Source: Adiantum capillus-veneris (lineage: Eukaryota; Streptophyta; Polypodiopsida; Polypodiales; Pteridaceae). Taken from it: a DNA stretch of 64,000 nt. Numbering within the stretch: position 1 is the stretch's first letter; every line of letters begins with the position of its first letter. This document shows positions 34,030-45,899 of this stretch, piece after piece. The notes beneath the pieces are model-generated. The model was not told the DNA's origin. It did no database searches and saw only the letters and a program-made list of their open reading frames with translations. The stretch covers positions 65,463,395-65,527,394 of the forward strand of contig CM043963.1 of NCBI GenBank assembly GCA_014529385.2, read 5' to 3'. Made by a program: the position numbers and the translations under genes.

Positions 34030-36165
34030 TCCTTTAGTAGTGATTGGTAGAGTAGCATTAGATTCATCACCTTCAAAGTATTGCCCCAACTTGTTAACGG
34101 GTATTTCAATTACAAATTCATGTCCCGCTAGGTTAGACGGTGGTGCTAAATGTTCCTCATCATTCATAACCGAGTCAGGCTTGTTCGTATGTGAAAACTG
34201 TGGTAATCCGGCCTGTAATTCTCCATTGAGGAAGGCTCAAAGAGATGAGACTAGCTCGGGGTCTTTATATAGTTTGGACATGATGGTGGTTCTAACTTCT
34301 GAAGACATGAAATCCATCAATTTGGCAATGTTTAACGGCACCTTTTGGCCTTGAGTCCCTTGACGTGGGGAAGATGGGATCTCCATTTCTTTGATAGGAT
34401 CAGGTAGTCCCTCTGTAAACATTCTTTCCGTCAAGAAGTGAGTACGCCCACTTTCCCATCACTTTAAGTCACTTTCTTCTTGGATGACACTAGGTATGTC
34501 CAAGGGTCTATGGACTTGGTGAGATTGTTGTTGTGTAGGGAACACGGTGTCTGTAATCTGGATCTTCCTAGGTGCTGGTTCTAGATCCCTTTGGGTATCT
34601 TCTACCAAACTCCTTCAATGCTTGACTCGCTCAATCTCCTCTATAGGGTTTGGGTAAGTTCCTATCTTCTTTTTGGATCCTGACCATTGTGGCTCATGAA
34701 GATCTTCCTTGTTGGTTTCTATGTTAGTGGTCGTTTTGGTCTCCATGGTTTCACCTGAATCAGAATCTTCTTCAGCGTCGTTCATATATACGGGGTCGTC
34801 ACCAGTCCCTATGTTGGTCTTTGAATTAGGGTTTGACTTCGTTGCTTTTTGCGATCTCTTTCTTCGTGTTTTCTTCTTTTTCTGAGATTGGGCAATTGAT
34901 GCCGTATCTCTTTCCTCAAGAATATAATTTTGTTTTTCGAGCATCGATCGTGTGAGTACATTTACTGGTACCACAGGTGTACGTTGTGATGGCTCCTCCG
35001 TAACTTCAATCAAGTTTAATGGCGTGATCTTCGGTGCATTTGGATTATTTGGACATTGGGCAATCAAATGATCTATGCCACATCGATTACACATGATTAT
35101 CGGCATTGTAGACGTGCTCGCTTGATTGGTTTGCATTAGTGTGGCGTTCTTTTGTAGCCTAATAGGACACTCGGCTACACGATGTGGACCTCCACACTCA
35201 TAGCATTGAAGAGGTGGTCTCTTAGCAGTGTAGTTGATATTTTGGCCTCTTGCCGCAAGAGTAGCTACTTGATATACAAGTTTGACTTGTCCCCAATAGT
35301 CCTCCATGTAGTATTGTGGACTTTCTTCAACCGCATCCATCCCATAGGCGATATTAGGATCTATATCTTCCTCATAGCCTTCCAAACAAGAAATAGATGA
35401 CTCACAACCCACTTGATTCACAGAAGTGATTCTCGGATGTGGTGGTTGCGGTCCTAGCACTGGAGGTGGTAAGGGTGTTGTTTGAACAACATTTTGGGCC
35501 CTAGGGACCATGTGTTGTGCTATTTGTTCAAGAGATGGGGCCGGCATCAATGCAGGCACTCGAGGTGTGTCTGTCCATGCTAAGGTTGGTCTATTGGCCA
35601 TCGCACGCTTAAATACTATGCAATCCTTAGCTTGATGACCATACCTCCCACAGGCATTGCAGTTCCCATTGAATTTTACTCTAAAAGTAGGGCATTCACA
35701 GGTACTATGTGGTCCATAGCATACTGAGCACCATTGTTGCTCCCTTGTTCGATACATATGATTGTTTTGCGGAGCACGATTGTCTCTAAGACTCTCTTGA
35801 ATAGCCTTGGTGAGATCTGCTACAGTCATCTCAGATATCTTTGGCTCCTTAGCAATAGGCTTTAGGGTCATTGGCTGATGCCCTGATGCTTGTGAGCTAA
35901 TAGATTTAGACTCAACAGACACTCTTTCTCCTTGAATCATTAAATTATCCTCCAATTGGATCGCATTGGTGGTGACTGCTTCCCAAGTGGTGATACCTCT
36001 AATTACTAGGCCATTGTAGATATCCTCATGTCGTAATCCCCTAATGAATCTATCAAGCATTTGGTTATTGTTGAAGCGCTCATTTGGATTACAACGAGAA
36101 TTCAAATGCTTCAAGTGACTTATAAAGTCTCTCACCGACTCTCCTTCCTCTCGTTGGACTTTCTA
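34030..36165 (-). pseudogene. E2 gag with four zinc knuckles
   Basis: The capsid-like start 'REEGESVRDFISHLKHL' is typical of Ty3/gypsy gag. In the 506-residue open part (36135-34615) zinc knuckles lie at about residues 136-148 (C-x2-C-x3-H variant), 159-172 (canonical CX2CX4HX4C), 318-330 and 352-364 (both CX2CX3HX4C). Four knuckles in one Gag is unusual, since one or two are the norm. In-frame TGA codons at 34617-34615, 34461-34459 and 34239-34237, and TAG near 36163, interrupt an otherwise single frame that runs into the protease. Each is one C-to-T step from CGA or CAG. The N-terminal part upstream of 36165 is not recognisable, so the start is unknown. Confidence 0.75.
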
Positions 36166-37129
36166 GAGTTGAGAGGCTACACCCCAAAGTACTCCCTCTC
36201 GTATGTATTCTTGGGTCTTGGGTTGCACTACCTTGGGTCCCCGCCGAGGGCGTAGACCCTAGCGTGGAAGGATAGTGAGTACCCCCGTAAATCGAAGCAC
36301 TAGCTAGTTGTTCGGACTCTAGCACACAACCAGAGCATAGATACATGTGCTTTGGGTGCCCTACAAGTGTCGGCAAGTACCCTCAAAGATTACTTGCTTT
36401 GTTTTGTGGGTGTTTTGCACCCCATTTTCTCCTTGATTTTTTCTTGTTTTTAATGTTTTTTTAATGTTTGATTTTTTTTTTTGAAGTGTGTGATAGCTCG
36501 AAACGAGCGTATCACTTGAAGGGTCGCTGTGTGCTTTACAGCACAATTTTTGGGCATCTGACGTTCCGTTGGTCCTCAAAAATCAATTTTTAGCTACGTG
36601 TAAAGCTAAAATTCGTTTTTTTAAAAGGTGACTGAAGCCTAGGCCTGAGCGTGAGCTTGGGCTTGGGTCTGGGAGATATTCCCGATCCCAGTCCTACCTT
36701 TAAAAAAATTTTTTAAAAAAAAAATTTTTTATTTTTTTTTTAAAGGATAAAGCCGCCGCGGCCTACGTGAAAGCACACACACACTCTCTCTACCTACTTC
36801 TAACTAATACACCTACTCTTACACACTAACACACTCTATTAACTCTCACTAATCTCCTTCCTACTTACTGTACACAGAAAACTAACCACCTTAATACACA
36901 GAGAATAAACACAGAACCTTTGAAATCTCTATTAACAAAGAAAACTAACTACCTTAATACACAGAGAATAAACACACAAACCTTTGAAAACTCCATTAAT
37001 AAAAAAAACACACAGTATAACACCAAATCCCTCTTCTCAACACACACACACTCCTTCCTTACCTTTCCTACAATAGAAATTGCACCACGGAGAAGCACAG
37101 AGTGCTACTCGAGCTTCATGTATGGCATT
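36166..37129 (-). other. 5' leader of E2
   Basis: Lies between primer site and recognisable gag. It holds long A/T runs near 36700-36750 and tandem ACACAGAGAATAAACACA segments near 36895-36980. No conserved frame. Confidence 0.5.
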
Positions 37130-37146
37130 CCCCGGCAGCGGCGCCA
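37130..37146 (-). promoter_or_regulatory. Primer binding site of E2 (tRNA-Asp)
   Basis: On minus TGGCGCCGCTGCCGGGG, complementary to the plant tRNA-Asp 3' end with one mismatch, four bases from the LTR. Confidence 0.85.
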
Positions 37147-37150
37147 AAAA

Positions 37151-37378
37151 TGTGCGCGTATGTCGCACGTGTCAATGCAAGGAACTTGCCGATACACCGT
37201 GTGCGAGCCACAAATGGCTCCAAGCACACAACAAGCCTAAACTAATAAGCTCAAAGAAGGCGATGGTGTGTCACTCACCGCTCTACGCTTGCTTCGTGGA
37301 GGATTCCTCGCCGCGAAGAAGAAGGAGACGCCGCGCTCAACCGCTTCACCGCCGTCGTGCCTTCGTAATGCTCGATCG

Positions 37379-37427
<49 letters not shown>

Positions 37428-37759
37428 ACACACACACACAAGGAGGAAGAAGAAGAAGATGGAGATGGAGATGGAGCAAGAGCACTCTTCTATTGCACAA
37501 ATGAGAGAATGAGTGAATTTTAGGTTTAGTTGGCTTTTATATGAGCTCACCCCATTCACACTTGGGCGCCCATGCTTAGCCAACTAATCCCTTGAATGTC
37601 CCAGTTAGAGTGCGCCTCTCATCGGCGATCACTCTTACCCTTTTCTTATTGGACCGACATGCCCGGTACCTAACTCTACCAAATAAATAATACAATGTCC
37701 ACCGTAGGTTACAACGTCCGTCTCGTAGGTGATAGGGTGTCCGTGAGCCGTGAGGGTTA

Positions 37760-37762
<3 letters not shown>
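37151..37762 (-). repeat. 5' LTR of E2
   Basis: On minus it starts TGTTAACCC at 37762 and ends GCGCACA at 37151. It aligns with 31732-32385 with few substitutions, the main difference being the length of the internal CT/CA tract. Confidence 0.9.
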
Positions 37763-37832
<70 letters not shown>

Positions 37833-37852
37833 AGAAGAGAGAGAGAGAGAGA
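37763..37852. repeat. (AG)n microsatellite at the E2 boundary
   Basis: An AG tract of about 65 bp starts within a few bases of the LTR end and is followed by a second shorter one. Confidence 0.9.
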
Positions 37853-39301
37853 GAGGAGGAGGTCCTTGGCTACTCCACTAGAGGGAGGGGCAGCAATGGG
37901 TGATGGTGGTAGGAGTAAGGGCGGCACATGGTGGTAGTAAGTTAGCACCACTAACCACCCGTGGTGGGCTAGGGTGGTGGGTGGTGATCGGTGCTAAGGG
38001 GTGGCAATGGGAGGTAGTGGTGGTGGGATGAAAAAATTAAAAGAAAGCTCGCTCCAAAGCTCGCTTCTTGAGCTTGCTCCATAACCGTCCCCTTTGCATT
38101 AAGTATAGATTTGAGGTTTTGGTTTTTGGTTTAGAGTTAGATTGCACATTATATTATATTGTACGTTTTAGTTTTAAGCTTGTGGTACAGTTAAGAAGGT
38201 GTTGGGCCTCTAACTGTGAGAATTCGCCACTAAATTGTTGACAAAGATCACTTATTCAAAAGAATGAAAACTTCAATCCATCCATGGATGCTCCACTCAA
38301 TCACAAGGCCAATAATAACTCAAAATTCTTGTGTGTGTGATTATTTTAGCCTCGACCCCAATTACAGTGCTACAATGGTTGTTTGCCCTAGGATAAACCT
38401 TATCTTCCTCATTCAATTCTTTGTTGGAGACCATTTTATGGAAGCTTGGCCCTTCCATACCTCACATGCGCGAATACAAGGAGTAGACTGCACCAATATA
38501 CCATAGAAGAAACATGTATATCCCTTCTTAAAGAGGCTTCAAGTGTTGATATTCTTCTTCAAACAAACTCTCCCCTTAGTTAAAGTCATAGAACCGTCAG
38601 TGATGTGGCATTCTAAGCCATGTTTGGTCAAAAATGGAATTTTTTCACCATTTTATGGCCTTTTTAGTCCAAAAATGACCCATTCTTGTCGTAAAAAGCC
38701 CAAACGACCTGAAAAAAATCCTTAAAATTGTGGAAATTTTCTCTTGGGCATAATTTACATGCTAAACTTCATTTTTCACTTGCTTTGACCTCTAATCACT
38801 TCATTGATGGGGCTATGCTTGCCAGTTGCTATTTTTGGACGATGTTAGCCCATATTGAATTTTCTAGGCAGAACGAGCGTGACATCTTGTTGCATTGATA
38901 TATGTACATTTATAAACCAAAGTAGGTATGTTATATTGTGATAAAACATGCAGTAGAACCACGTCGAGGGCCTCGCCTCCCCGGTACGATACATGCATGA
39001 CTGCAACTGTGGAAACCGTTTTCACACATTATAGCATTCTTAGGCTAGGGCAATTGGACAACTTAAGGAAAACCCGCCTGATAACCCCAAAATTCCCTTT
39101 CTATATGAGAACCTCATGTGCTTTGGGATGCCAACCCTGAGAACCTAATGACAACCAAATGATTGGTTCCCATACTGAAGTTGGAAATTGGACCATGGAG
39201 GAAAGCTCTCTAGAAGAGAGCCTTCCTCCGTATTCTCTAGAAGAAAATACGGAGGAAGAGCTACCCAAGGTGGAAAATTTTTTACCCCTCTCTCAATGAT
39301 G
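37853..39301. other. Unassigned DNA
   Basis: A GGTGGTAGT-rich stretch (37900-38030) precedes a short telomere-like segment (38100-38185). No gene recognised. Confidence 0.4.
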
Positions 39302-39640
39302 GAAGACATCTCTATCTAGTCTTGGAATGTGAATGGCATCAAAACTTGCAAGAAATCTACTCTATTATGGGATAAGATAAAGAAAGATAGGGAAGTCTAT
39401 CTAGGAGTATCACTTGGATACATCCAATAGAAGGAGACAAGCAATAGGCAAGCGGTTAGTGCTTTATGGAGAGGGAACTAATGGTTTTAGTGGCATCCTC
39501 ACTATTGTGAATAGAGACCTCACTATTGTGAATAGAGACCTCGAGCCAAAGGTGGTCCTAAACCACGCTCTTGGGAGAATCCTAGGGGTGAAGATTAACT
39601 AGGCAAGACAGCCTATCCCCTTCACCATCTACATCTTTGG
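39302..39640 (+). pseudogene. LINE endonuclease fragment, second copy of the 8.2-kb family
   Basis: ATGATGGA and 'SWNVNG' (near 39323) match the start of the 8192 LINE, and 'GFSGIL...VNRDLEPKVVLNHALGRILGVKI' matches its 8395-8490 region. A 20-bp segment (CCTCACTATTGTGAATAGAG) is duplicated in tandem near 39497-39540. The copy stops after the first third of the endonuclease. Confidence 0.7.
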
Positions 39641-40022
39641 GGCAATCATAGCACTCTAAGTCGTTTGATTTTCAATCTAAGAAGACTCGCATGGAACTCA
39701 ACACTTTGATCCCATAACTTCATACATCATCCTAACCCTCGATGCATGTGCACCATCTGCAACACACTTTGACCTTCACCTTATAACTTGCACACCATGG
39801 CTCTCATTGACAAGACGTTTGGACAAGTTCAAAAAATCACATTGAAGAGCACAAGATCCACACTTTAGCTTACACTTTATTTAGATTTTAGCATCCCTCC
39901 CAAGTATCACAAAAACGTGACCATTTGGCCTGTATAATCACATAAATAATACATTTCTAACCCCTTTTGCACAGTGCAGCTACACCAACATGTTGCCATA
40001 CATGCTTGAGCTCTAGTAGACA
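39641..40022. other. Unassigned DNA
   Basis: Nothing recognised. Confidence 0.4.
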
Positions 40023-40074
40023 GCCAAAACGACTTTTTCAAAAGCCATTAATTAATTAGTTTGGGAAGGAGGCG

Positions 40075-40119
<45 letters not shown>

Positions 40120-40126
40120 GGGGGGG
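40023..40126. repeat. CAAAACGACTTTTT repeat with 43-bp poly-G
   Basis: CCAAAACGACTTTTTCAAAA, CATTAATTAATTAGTTTGGG and a G-rich tail with G43 (40076-40118). Same family as 25177-25570. Confidence 0.7.
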
Positions 40127-40329
40127 TTTAATAGGTTCACCTTTCTCCACATCTAGCATCTAATAATAGTATAAATTCTCTTCAAGTTCCATTTTGTCTC
40201 AAGTTATGTTGCTATTTTTCACTTCACTATTGTCCTTTAATAGCTAGTACTTGTTACAATGGCTGATTGGGTGGCCGAGCATATTGGCCTTGCCACCCCC
40301 AAAAAAATTCACCTGTAGGCATAGAAATA

Positions 40330-40524
40330 TATGATTATATTATTTGTATATATTTGTGTTGATATGATGACATAGATATGCAGACATAGACGCAAATAAC
40401 GATGCAAATATAGACGATTTCTTTGCGATGCAAATAAAGACCCTCATATCAATGTTGTGAGCATGATAAAACAAGTTCATATGCGTCGATATGGGGTCAT
40501 AAGTGTGAAGAGCCCCTTATATTG
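40330..40524 (-). mobile_element. Possible second CACTA-like end
   Basis: On minus, CAATATAAGGGGCTCTTCA starts at 40524 and matches 15 of 19 bases of the 17851 end. It is followed inward by ATATCGACGCATATG and repeated TTTGCATCG words like the subterminal region at 17.9 kb. The next three bases outside are ACA, as at the left end. Confidence 0.25.
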
Positions 40525-40527
40525 ACA

Positions 40528-40882
40528 TCAAGCTAAGATTGAGGATAACATGATAATTGGTAAATCTTATAAGATTGAGGATCTGAACTGCTCTCAATTG
40601 ATATCTCACGTAGCTAAGCATTTAAGGCTTGACACGTGCTCCTAGCATTTAAAAAGCGAAACCTTTAACAAATTATGAAGCTAATGAAGATGAGAATGCT
40701 CATCAAATTGGTATTGATAGCAACAACATTGGAACTGACAACCTCAAATGCCTGAAAGTTTGGATACTAGGTTGTAGATCCTATCAAAATATGTCGTTGA
40801 TAATTGAACATGGCTATGATATAAATCTTGATTTGTTTTGGCCAAGTTAGTTTTATCCTAGAAGGAGTTTCCAAGAAAGATG

Positions 40883-40917
<35 letters not shown>

Positions 40918-41243
40918 GGGGGGGATGTTGTGTGCACATGATAGGCATTTGGCCAAAGTTTTGGTGAATCTAGTTATCAATTACCATGGCCATCGATAGG
41001 TTTTTGCACACATCATTTCCATTTTGTGGCACTCACCCAATCTTGTATGCTTTTCTGCAAGTCTAATAGCATGCAGTTCAGAAGAAAAGGCCCCTGATTG
41101 GTTGGTTGTATATAGATGCTTTCCACATATTAGAACACTTACATTAATTATCAACAACAAGATAATAAGCTCAAAATTTGCCAAATGTTGGAATCAAGTT
41201 ATGACTTCACAAGAGGCTCCCATGTAGGTGTTATAAACAATGT
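40528..41243. other. Unassigned DNA with GA/poly-G tract
   Basis: (GA)n followed by a G run at about 40883-40924. No gene recognised. Confidence 0.45.
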
Positions 41244-41593
41244 TGTGAGAACTTAGGGAACTTCCATGAGGATTCTCCACCCTACCACTATTTATATAGG
41301 CATCAAATTTAGAATCCCCTGTCCACACCTAGCAACCAGTCATTGGCATGGGTCCGTGACCCCCCTAGGTTCGCCCTTGGCATTACATTACTCCCCCCTT
41401 GGAAAAGCGTTTTCGTCCTCGAAAAAAAAGTGGTAATAACGTCATAAAGAACACTAATTTTTTCGACAGGGGCATGTGAGAGCCTAGGAAATTGCCATGG
41501 GGATTCTCCACCCTACCATCCTTATATAGGACTTTGGCCATCAGATATAGAATCCCCTATCAACACCTAGCAGTTGGCCCTTGGCTTGGGTCC

Positions 41594-41675
<82 letters not shown>

Positions 41676-41778
41676 GTTTCCCCTTGCCATTACTCCCCCC
41701 TTGGAGAAGCGTTTTCATTCTCCAAAACAAAAGTGGTAATAGTGTCATAAAGAACACTAATGTTTTCAACAGTGGCAT
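41244..41778 (-). repeat. Tandem pair of short LTRs with 3' internal ends, one with a C77 run
   Basis: Unit A (41244-41474) and unit B (41475-41778) each hold a 144-bp-class LTR (minus-strand TGTAATG...CTCACA) plus about 85 bp of internal sequence that reads on minus ...GACGAAAACGC...CCAAGGGGGGAGT, a polypurine tract. Unit B carries 77 C residues (41597-41673) where unit A and the third copy (55291) have six. The layout LTR-internal-LTR-internal suggests tandem duplication or recombination of a minus-strand element. Confidence 0.7.
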
Positions 41779-44051
41779 CCTTCATGGATCCAAGCGTGCG
41801 GTCCTTTTGATCGGAGCATGGTTCAATAAATCAAGAAGAGCATTTTGATTTTCCAAATTATTATCCTTTTGAAACCGTCTTGTGTAACTGGCCCATATCA
41901 GTCATAGTGTATATACTCCATTTAAAACTCACTTGGGTATGATAATGAGTTATCAAAACTAAGATGTACCCAAAAGAGTACCTCTTTTCGTGACTTTTCA
42001 TGAAAATAACTAGCTGACGTCCTTGACTTGTTATCAATGTTCATCAGTAAACAACTCCACCGTAATCGGTGTTCAATTTTGAGAACCTGATTTAAACATA
42101 AAGAGACTAAACATAGTCTCACAACATGCTTTGCTTCATGGTAAGAAAATGCCAACTAGAGAGATAACCTTCCTAATTGGATTGCTTGGTGCTAACGTAC
42201 GCGCTTAGCATATCCTTTAGCACAAGATTAACACTTGTCAACTACCTATTCTTTCTAGATAACTGACAAAACTAAGGTGTGTTTTCCACTATTTATAGAC
42301 AGTCCTCCAAAATGACTGGTAAATATGATCATAATTCCTTGTATTATTCTTGATTAATCAATCATTTTAGGAACAACCATCTTGGTTAACTGTAGTGAGT
42401 TGATCTCAAAGCACCCAAATTGAGCCATGAACTCTATTGATGATTGATAGATCTACAATTAATCTAATAGAGATAGTACACATAGAGTGAGAAATTCTTT
42501 AGAAGCTATGAATGTCATGAATGTGCATGTTGCTCCAAATCAGCCTTTGCAAAACACTAGAGCCCATAACACCTAGTGTGCATGCATTTATCCAAAACAT
42601 ATCCGAACATGTATATACATAACCCGTACTTGCCAATGCTTATGGTTAATGGTATGCTCACGGCTCATGGGAGAAGAACTAAATACTTTCCACATGAAAA
42701 TCTTGCTAGCCTATTTAGACCATAATAGAATGTGAAAATCCATCATGTCTAGGTACCAAATGAACTAGTTCATTAACAGAACATAACTTTTCTACATGTA
42801 TAGACAATCATCCATTGAAGTTGTTTAATAATACTTGTAACCTTATCAAGTTTTACTAAGTATTCGACAATTTTTGGCCGCTGAAAGTGTTCCTGATTAT
42901 AATGTGCTCAAAATGGTCTAGTGAATGGATTTGACCAGAACCTAAGGACTTTTTTGTGACACACAATTCAAATAATGGGTGCGAGTGTCAGTCCGAAGGA
43001 CTCATATTCTCCACATGAATATAAGGATGTCGAAAAAAAATGGCATCCATCAAGTATGAGAGTTACTTGTGTGTGGAGTTAACTATTAACACTCACTGAC
43101 ATGAGTGAGAGGGACCCTTGTAAACATCGCCCCACACTTGGCCAAACCGAACTCCGTGAGTTCCTAGACCATGTTTCTCCTCTTGTGATAACATGTGCCA
43201 AATAGAAACCCAACAAGTAGGTCCATAACTGCAAAAATGTATTTCAGATACTATGGCCCATAATAGTTTGCTCCTACATTACCTTGTCATGTCTCTGAAG
43301 AGCAAAATGGATGAAATCATTCAAGCTAACACATCCTACTTAGAAAATGCAAGCAAAGCATATTCAAAAATAGAATAAACCAAATCATATGCGTACCTGA
43401 AGGGTGAACATAGCGTGTACTTATCCATAGTCAAATGCACATGACCAGATCTCCCACCTGAAAAGACGTAGTAACACTAATTGAAAGATTAGTGAAAATC
43501 AAGCAGTAATGCATTGGTAACCATGGGTGTTGCCTTTGCAATCCAAACCCCTTGGTAAGACTCTGCATGGAAACTGCTCAAACTAGCAGCCAACGGTGAC
43601 CAACATAGTCTATGGGTCTAATAGTGGTTGAAATCAACTTTGGAAGTTGAACTTGTTCACTATCCCTTGGCAGATTGCTTACCTCTTTCCTTAAAAGTAC
43701 AATTGTGATGAGATCAAATGGGGATCATCAACACCTATGGAGTGATTGTATGTTAGCTAGGTCATACCCCTAAAAATATCACTCCTAGAGAAATAATCAT
43801 TGCTAGAACTAAGCAATATCTCTTCTCAAGCTAGAATCTGAATCTCAAAATAATCATATATGTCCACGGACAAGAGATAACATCCCGAAGAAAGTAGTTA
43901 GATTAGACTTTTTTGGATTTGCAACAAGAGATTACCTATTGGGAGGCTCTCTGAATCTATTCGTGTCATAAAATATAATATCTAACTTTACCAAATGATT
44001 TTCTCATATTAAACTGATCATTTAATGGGAAGATAAAAGAGGAACAAGAGT
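41779..44051. other. Unassigned AT-rich DNA
   Basis: Possibly decayed interior of the short-LTR element (minus) on the left, but no coding motif was seen. No gene, RNA or repeat recognised in the rest. Confidence 0.35.
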
Positions 44052-44823
44052 TAGGATATAGATATGTGCTTCTAGACCTCTCTCAACAAGGGACCAAAAG
44101 GAAAAATTGTTGCATCTCAATAGGGGTCCAAAAGGAGACGGTCTATCAAAGAGTAATGTGCAATAAGTGCTTCTAGATTTACCTCATCAAAAGAGACTAA
44201 GAGGATAGATGGTTACATCTCAACAACGGTCCAAAAGGAGGTAGTCTATCAAAGAGCAATGTGCATCTAATGGAGCTTAAAAGACCTTAGGGTGAGATTC
44301 ATTAAAGACCTCCAAAATTTAGTGTTAAAAAGTCCTTCGACCGTAGGCAAGTTAGGACTGACCTTGAGGTGGGAATCCTACCCAAGCATGAGGTGCTTGT
44401 CAGCTTGCTAACTAAAGTGCTTAAATTATTTGTGGGAACCTTGCCCAAGCTTGAGGTGATTCTCATGCTTAAATGACTAAGGTTCTTGAAGTGTTCAATT
44501 CAAAGATAAACTCTCAAGAGGCATAAATGTTCTACATGCTTAATTGACTAAGTTCTTGACGTGTTCAATTCAAACCAACTGACTTAAGAAGCATAAAAGA
44601 CACATGTCAAACTCCTCCACATGTGGCCCTCATGATGTGCTTGAATCCTATTGGATAGGCTTTAAAGGGGTCCAATGAGAATTTAGATGCATAAAAATAA
44701 ATAATTAAGTTCTTTCTTTCAAAGAGGAAAAAGAGGACACATGTCCAAATGATACAATTAAATAATACAAGAGAGAGAGAGAGGGGGGGGTGGACCAAGC
44801 TGGAGGGGGGGGGGGTATACTCT

Positions 44824-44868
<45 letters not shown>

Positions 44869-45544
44869 TGTGAAGTGCAAAGGGAAAGAGCTCTATATCC
44901 TTCTCCAAGCTTACTGAGAAGTTGAGAGCTTACACCAACACTCTTGGCTATGGAATGCAAATCCAACCAAGAGCCATGCTTCAATGCTTAAGCTTGCCAT
45001 CTTCTTCATCTTCATTACTGTGCTATTATGCTATGTTAAGCAAGAAGAGTGATGATAAGTGAGGAACTATTTCTTTCTCCTATGAATGATTCTTCTTCCT
45101 CTTCCCTACCCTCATTCCCCGCTAGCTCTCTCCACCTTCGAAGGTGTTTGAGGCCTTGGGACTGAGGCTTGGTTAATTCTTTTTGCAAAGTTTATGATAT
45201 GCTCGTGATGCATGAAGCTTTCCATCTTCATAGCGTCACCAAGGTCACAAGGAACACAAAGATATTATTGTACCAAGTCTCTCTTGATGGGAGAATCTAT
45301 AATACAAAAGCCTTTTGGAGGGGGGACCGGCTCCAAGTAAATCTGGTCCTCAACCATTGTTATGTTCTCTAATACTCTCTCTCATTCAAAAGTATTGTTC
45401 ATGCCAAGTTAATTAAGTACCATGTTCATGTTGCTACCATCAATTAAGTTCACCCTCTATGTTCTCAAAGTAATCTCACAAAAACGCTCCCTCTAATTCT
45501 CTTAATTCCACTATTCTCAAAGTTCATAGGCCATTTCCATTACA
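44052..45544 (+). repeat. 5' LTR of E3
   Basis: The right end CCATTACA (45544) is set by the primer site. The left end is uncertain because homology with the 3' copy begins at TAGGATATAG, not at TG. It includes GA, G and CT runs near 44770-44865. Confidence 0.65.
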
Positions 45545-45545
45545 T

Positions 45546-45557
45546 TGGTATCAGAGC
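45546..45557 (+). promoter_or_regulatory. Primer binding site of E3 (initiator Met tRNA)
   Basis: TGGTATCAGAGC, a full 12-base match to the usual site, one base after the LTR. Confidence 0.85.
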
Positions 45558-45899
45558 ATTTGGTTTCTCTTTTCTTGCGTAAGAAGAGAGGTCCTTAAGT
45601 AGCCTATTAATGGTTGATTTCGTTCATTATATTAGGGTAAGTGGGACAGGGATCTATTATCGGTTTTCTTGAGACTATGTGGGATATGGTGCACACCTCG
45701 AGAATTTTGGTCTTAATAATGGGGTCTTTTTAGACTTGCCTACGGCTTTACCATTATTGAAACATAAGAAGTTCGAAAGGAGCTATCCCTCAGCAACCTT
45801 CTATGTTAGACCCACCCCACTACTCTCTATCATTAACCAATTTGAGCCGTGGTATATATACTTAAGTGCTTATTTTCAAAGTCTAAGAGGAGTAGCAAC

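Noticed and set aside
45169..45372. Small protein gene, because the same 67-codon frame occurs at 54293-54514
   Set aside because: The two frames lie at the same place in the two LTRs of E3, so their similarity reflects LTR duplication rather than selection on a protein.
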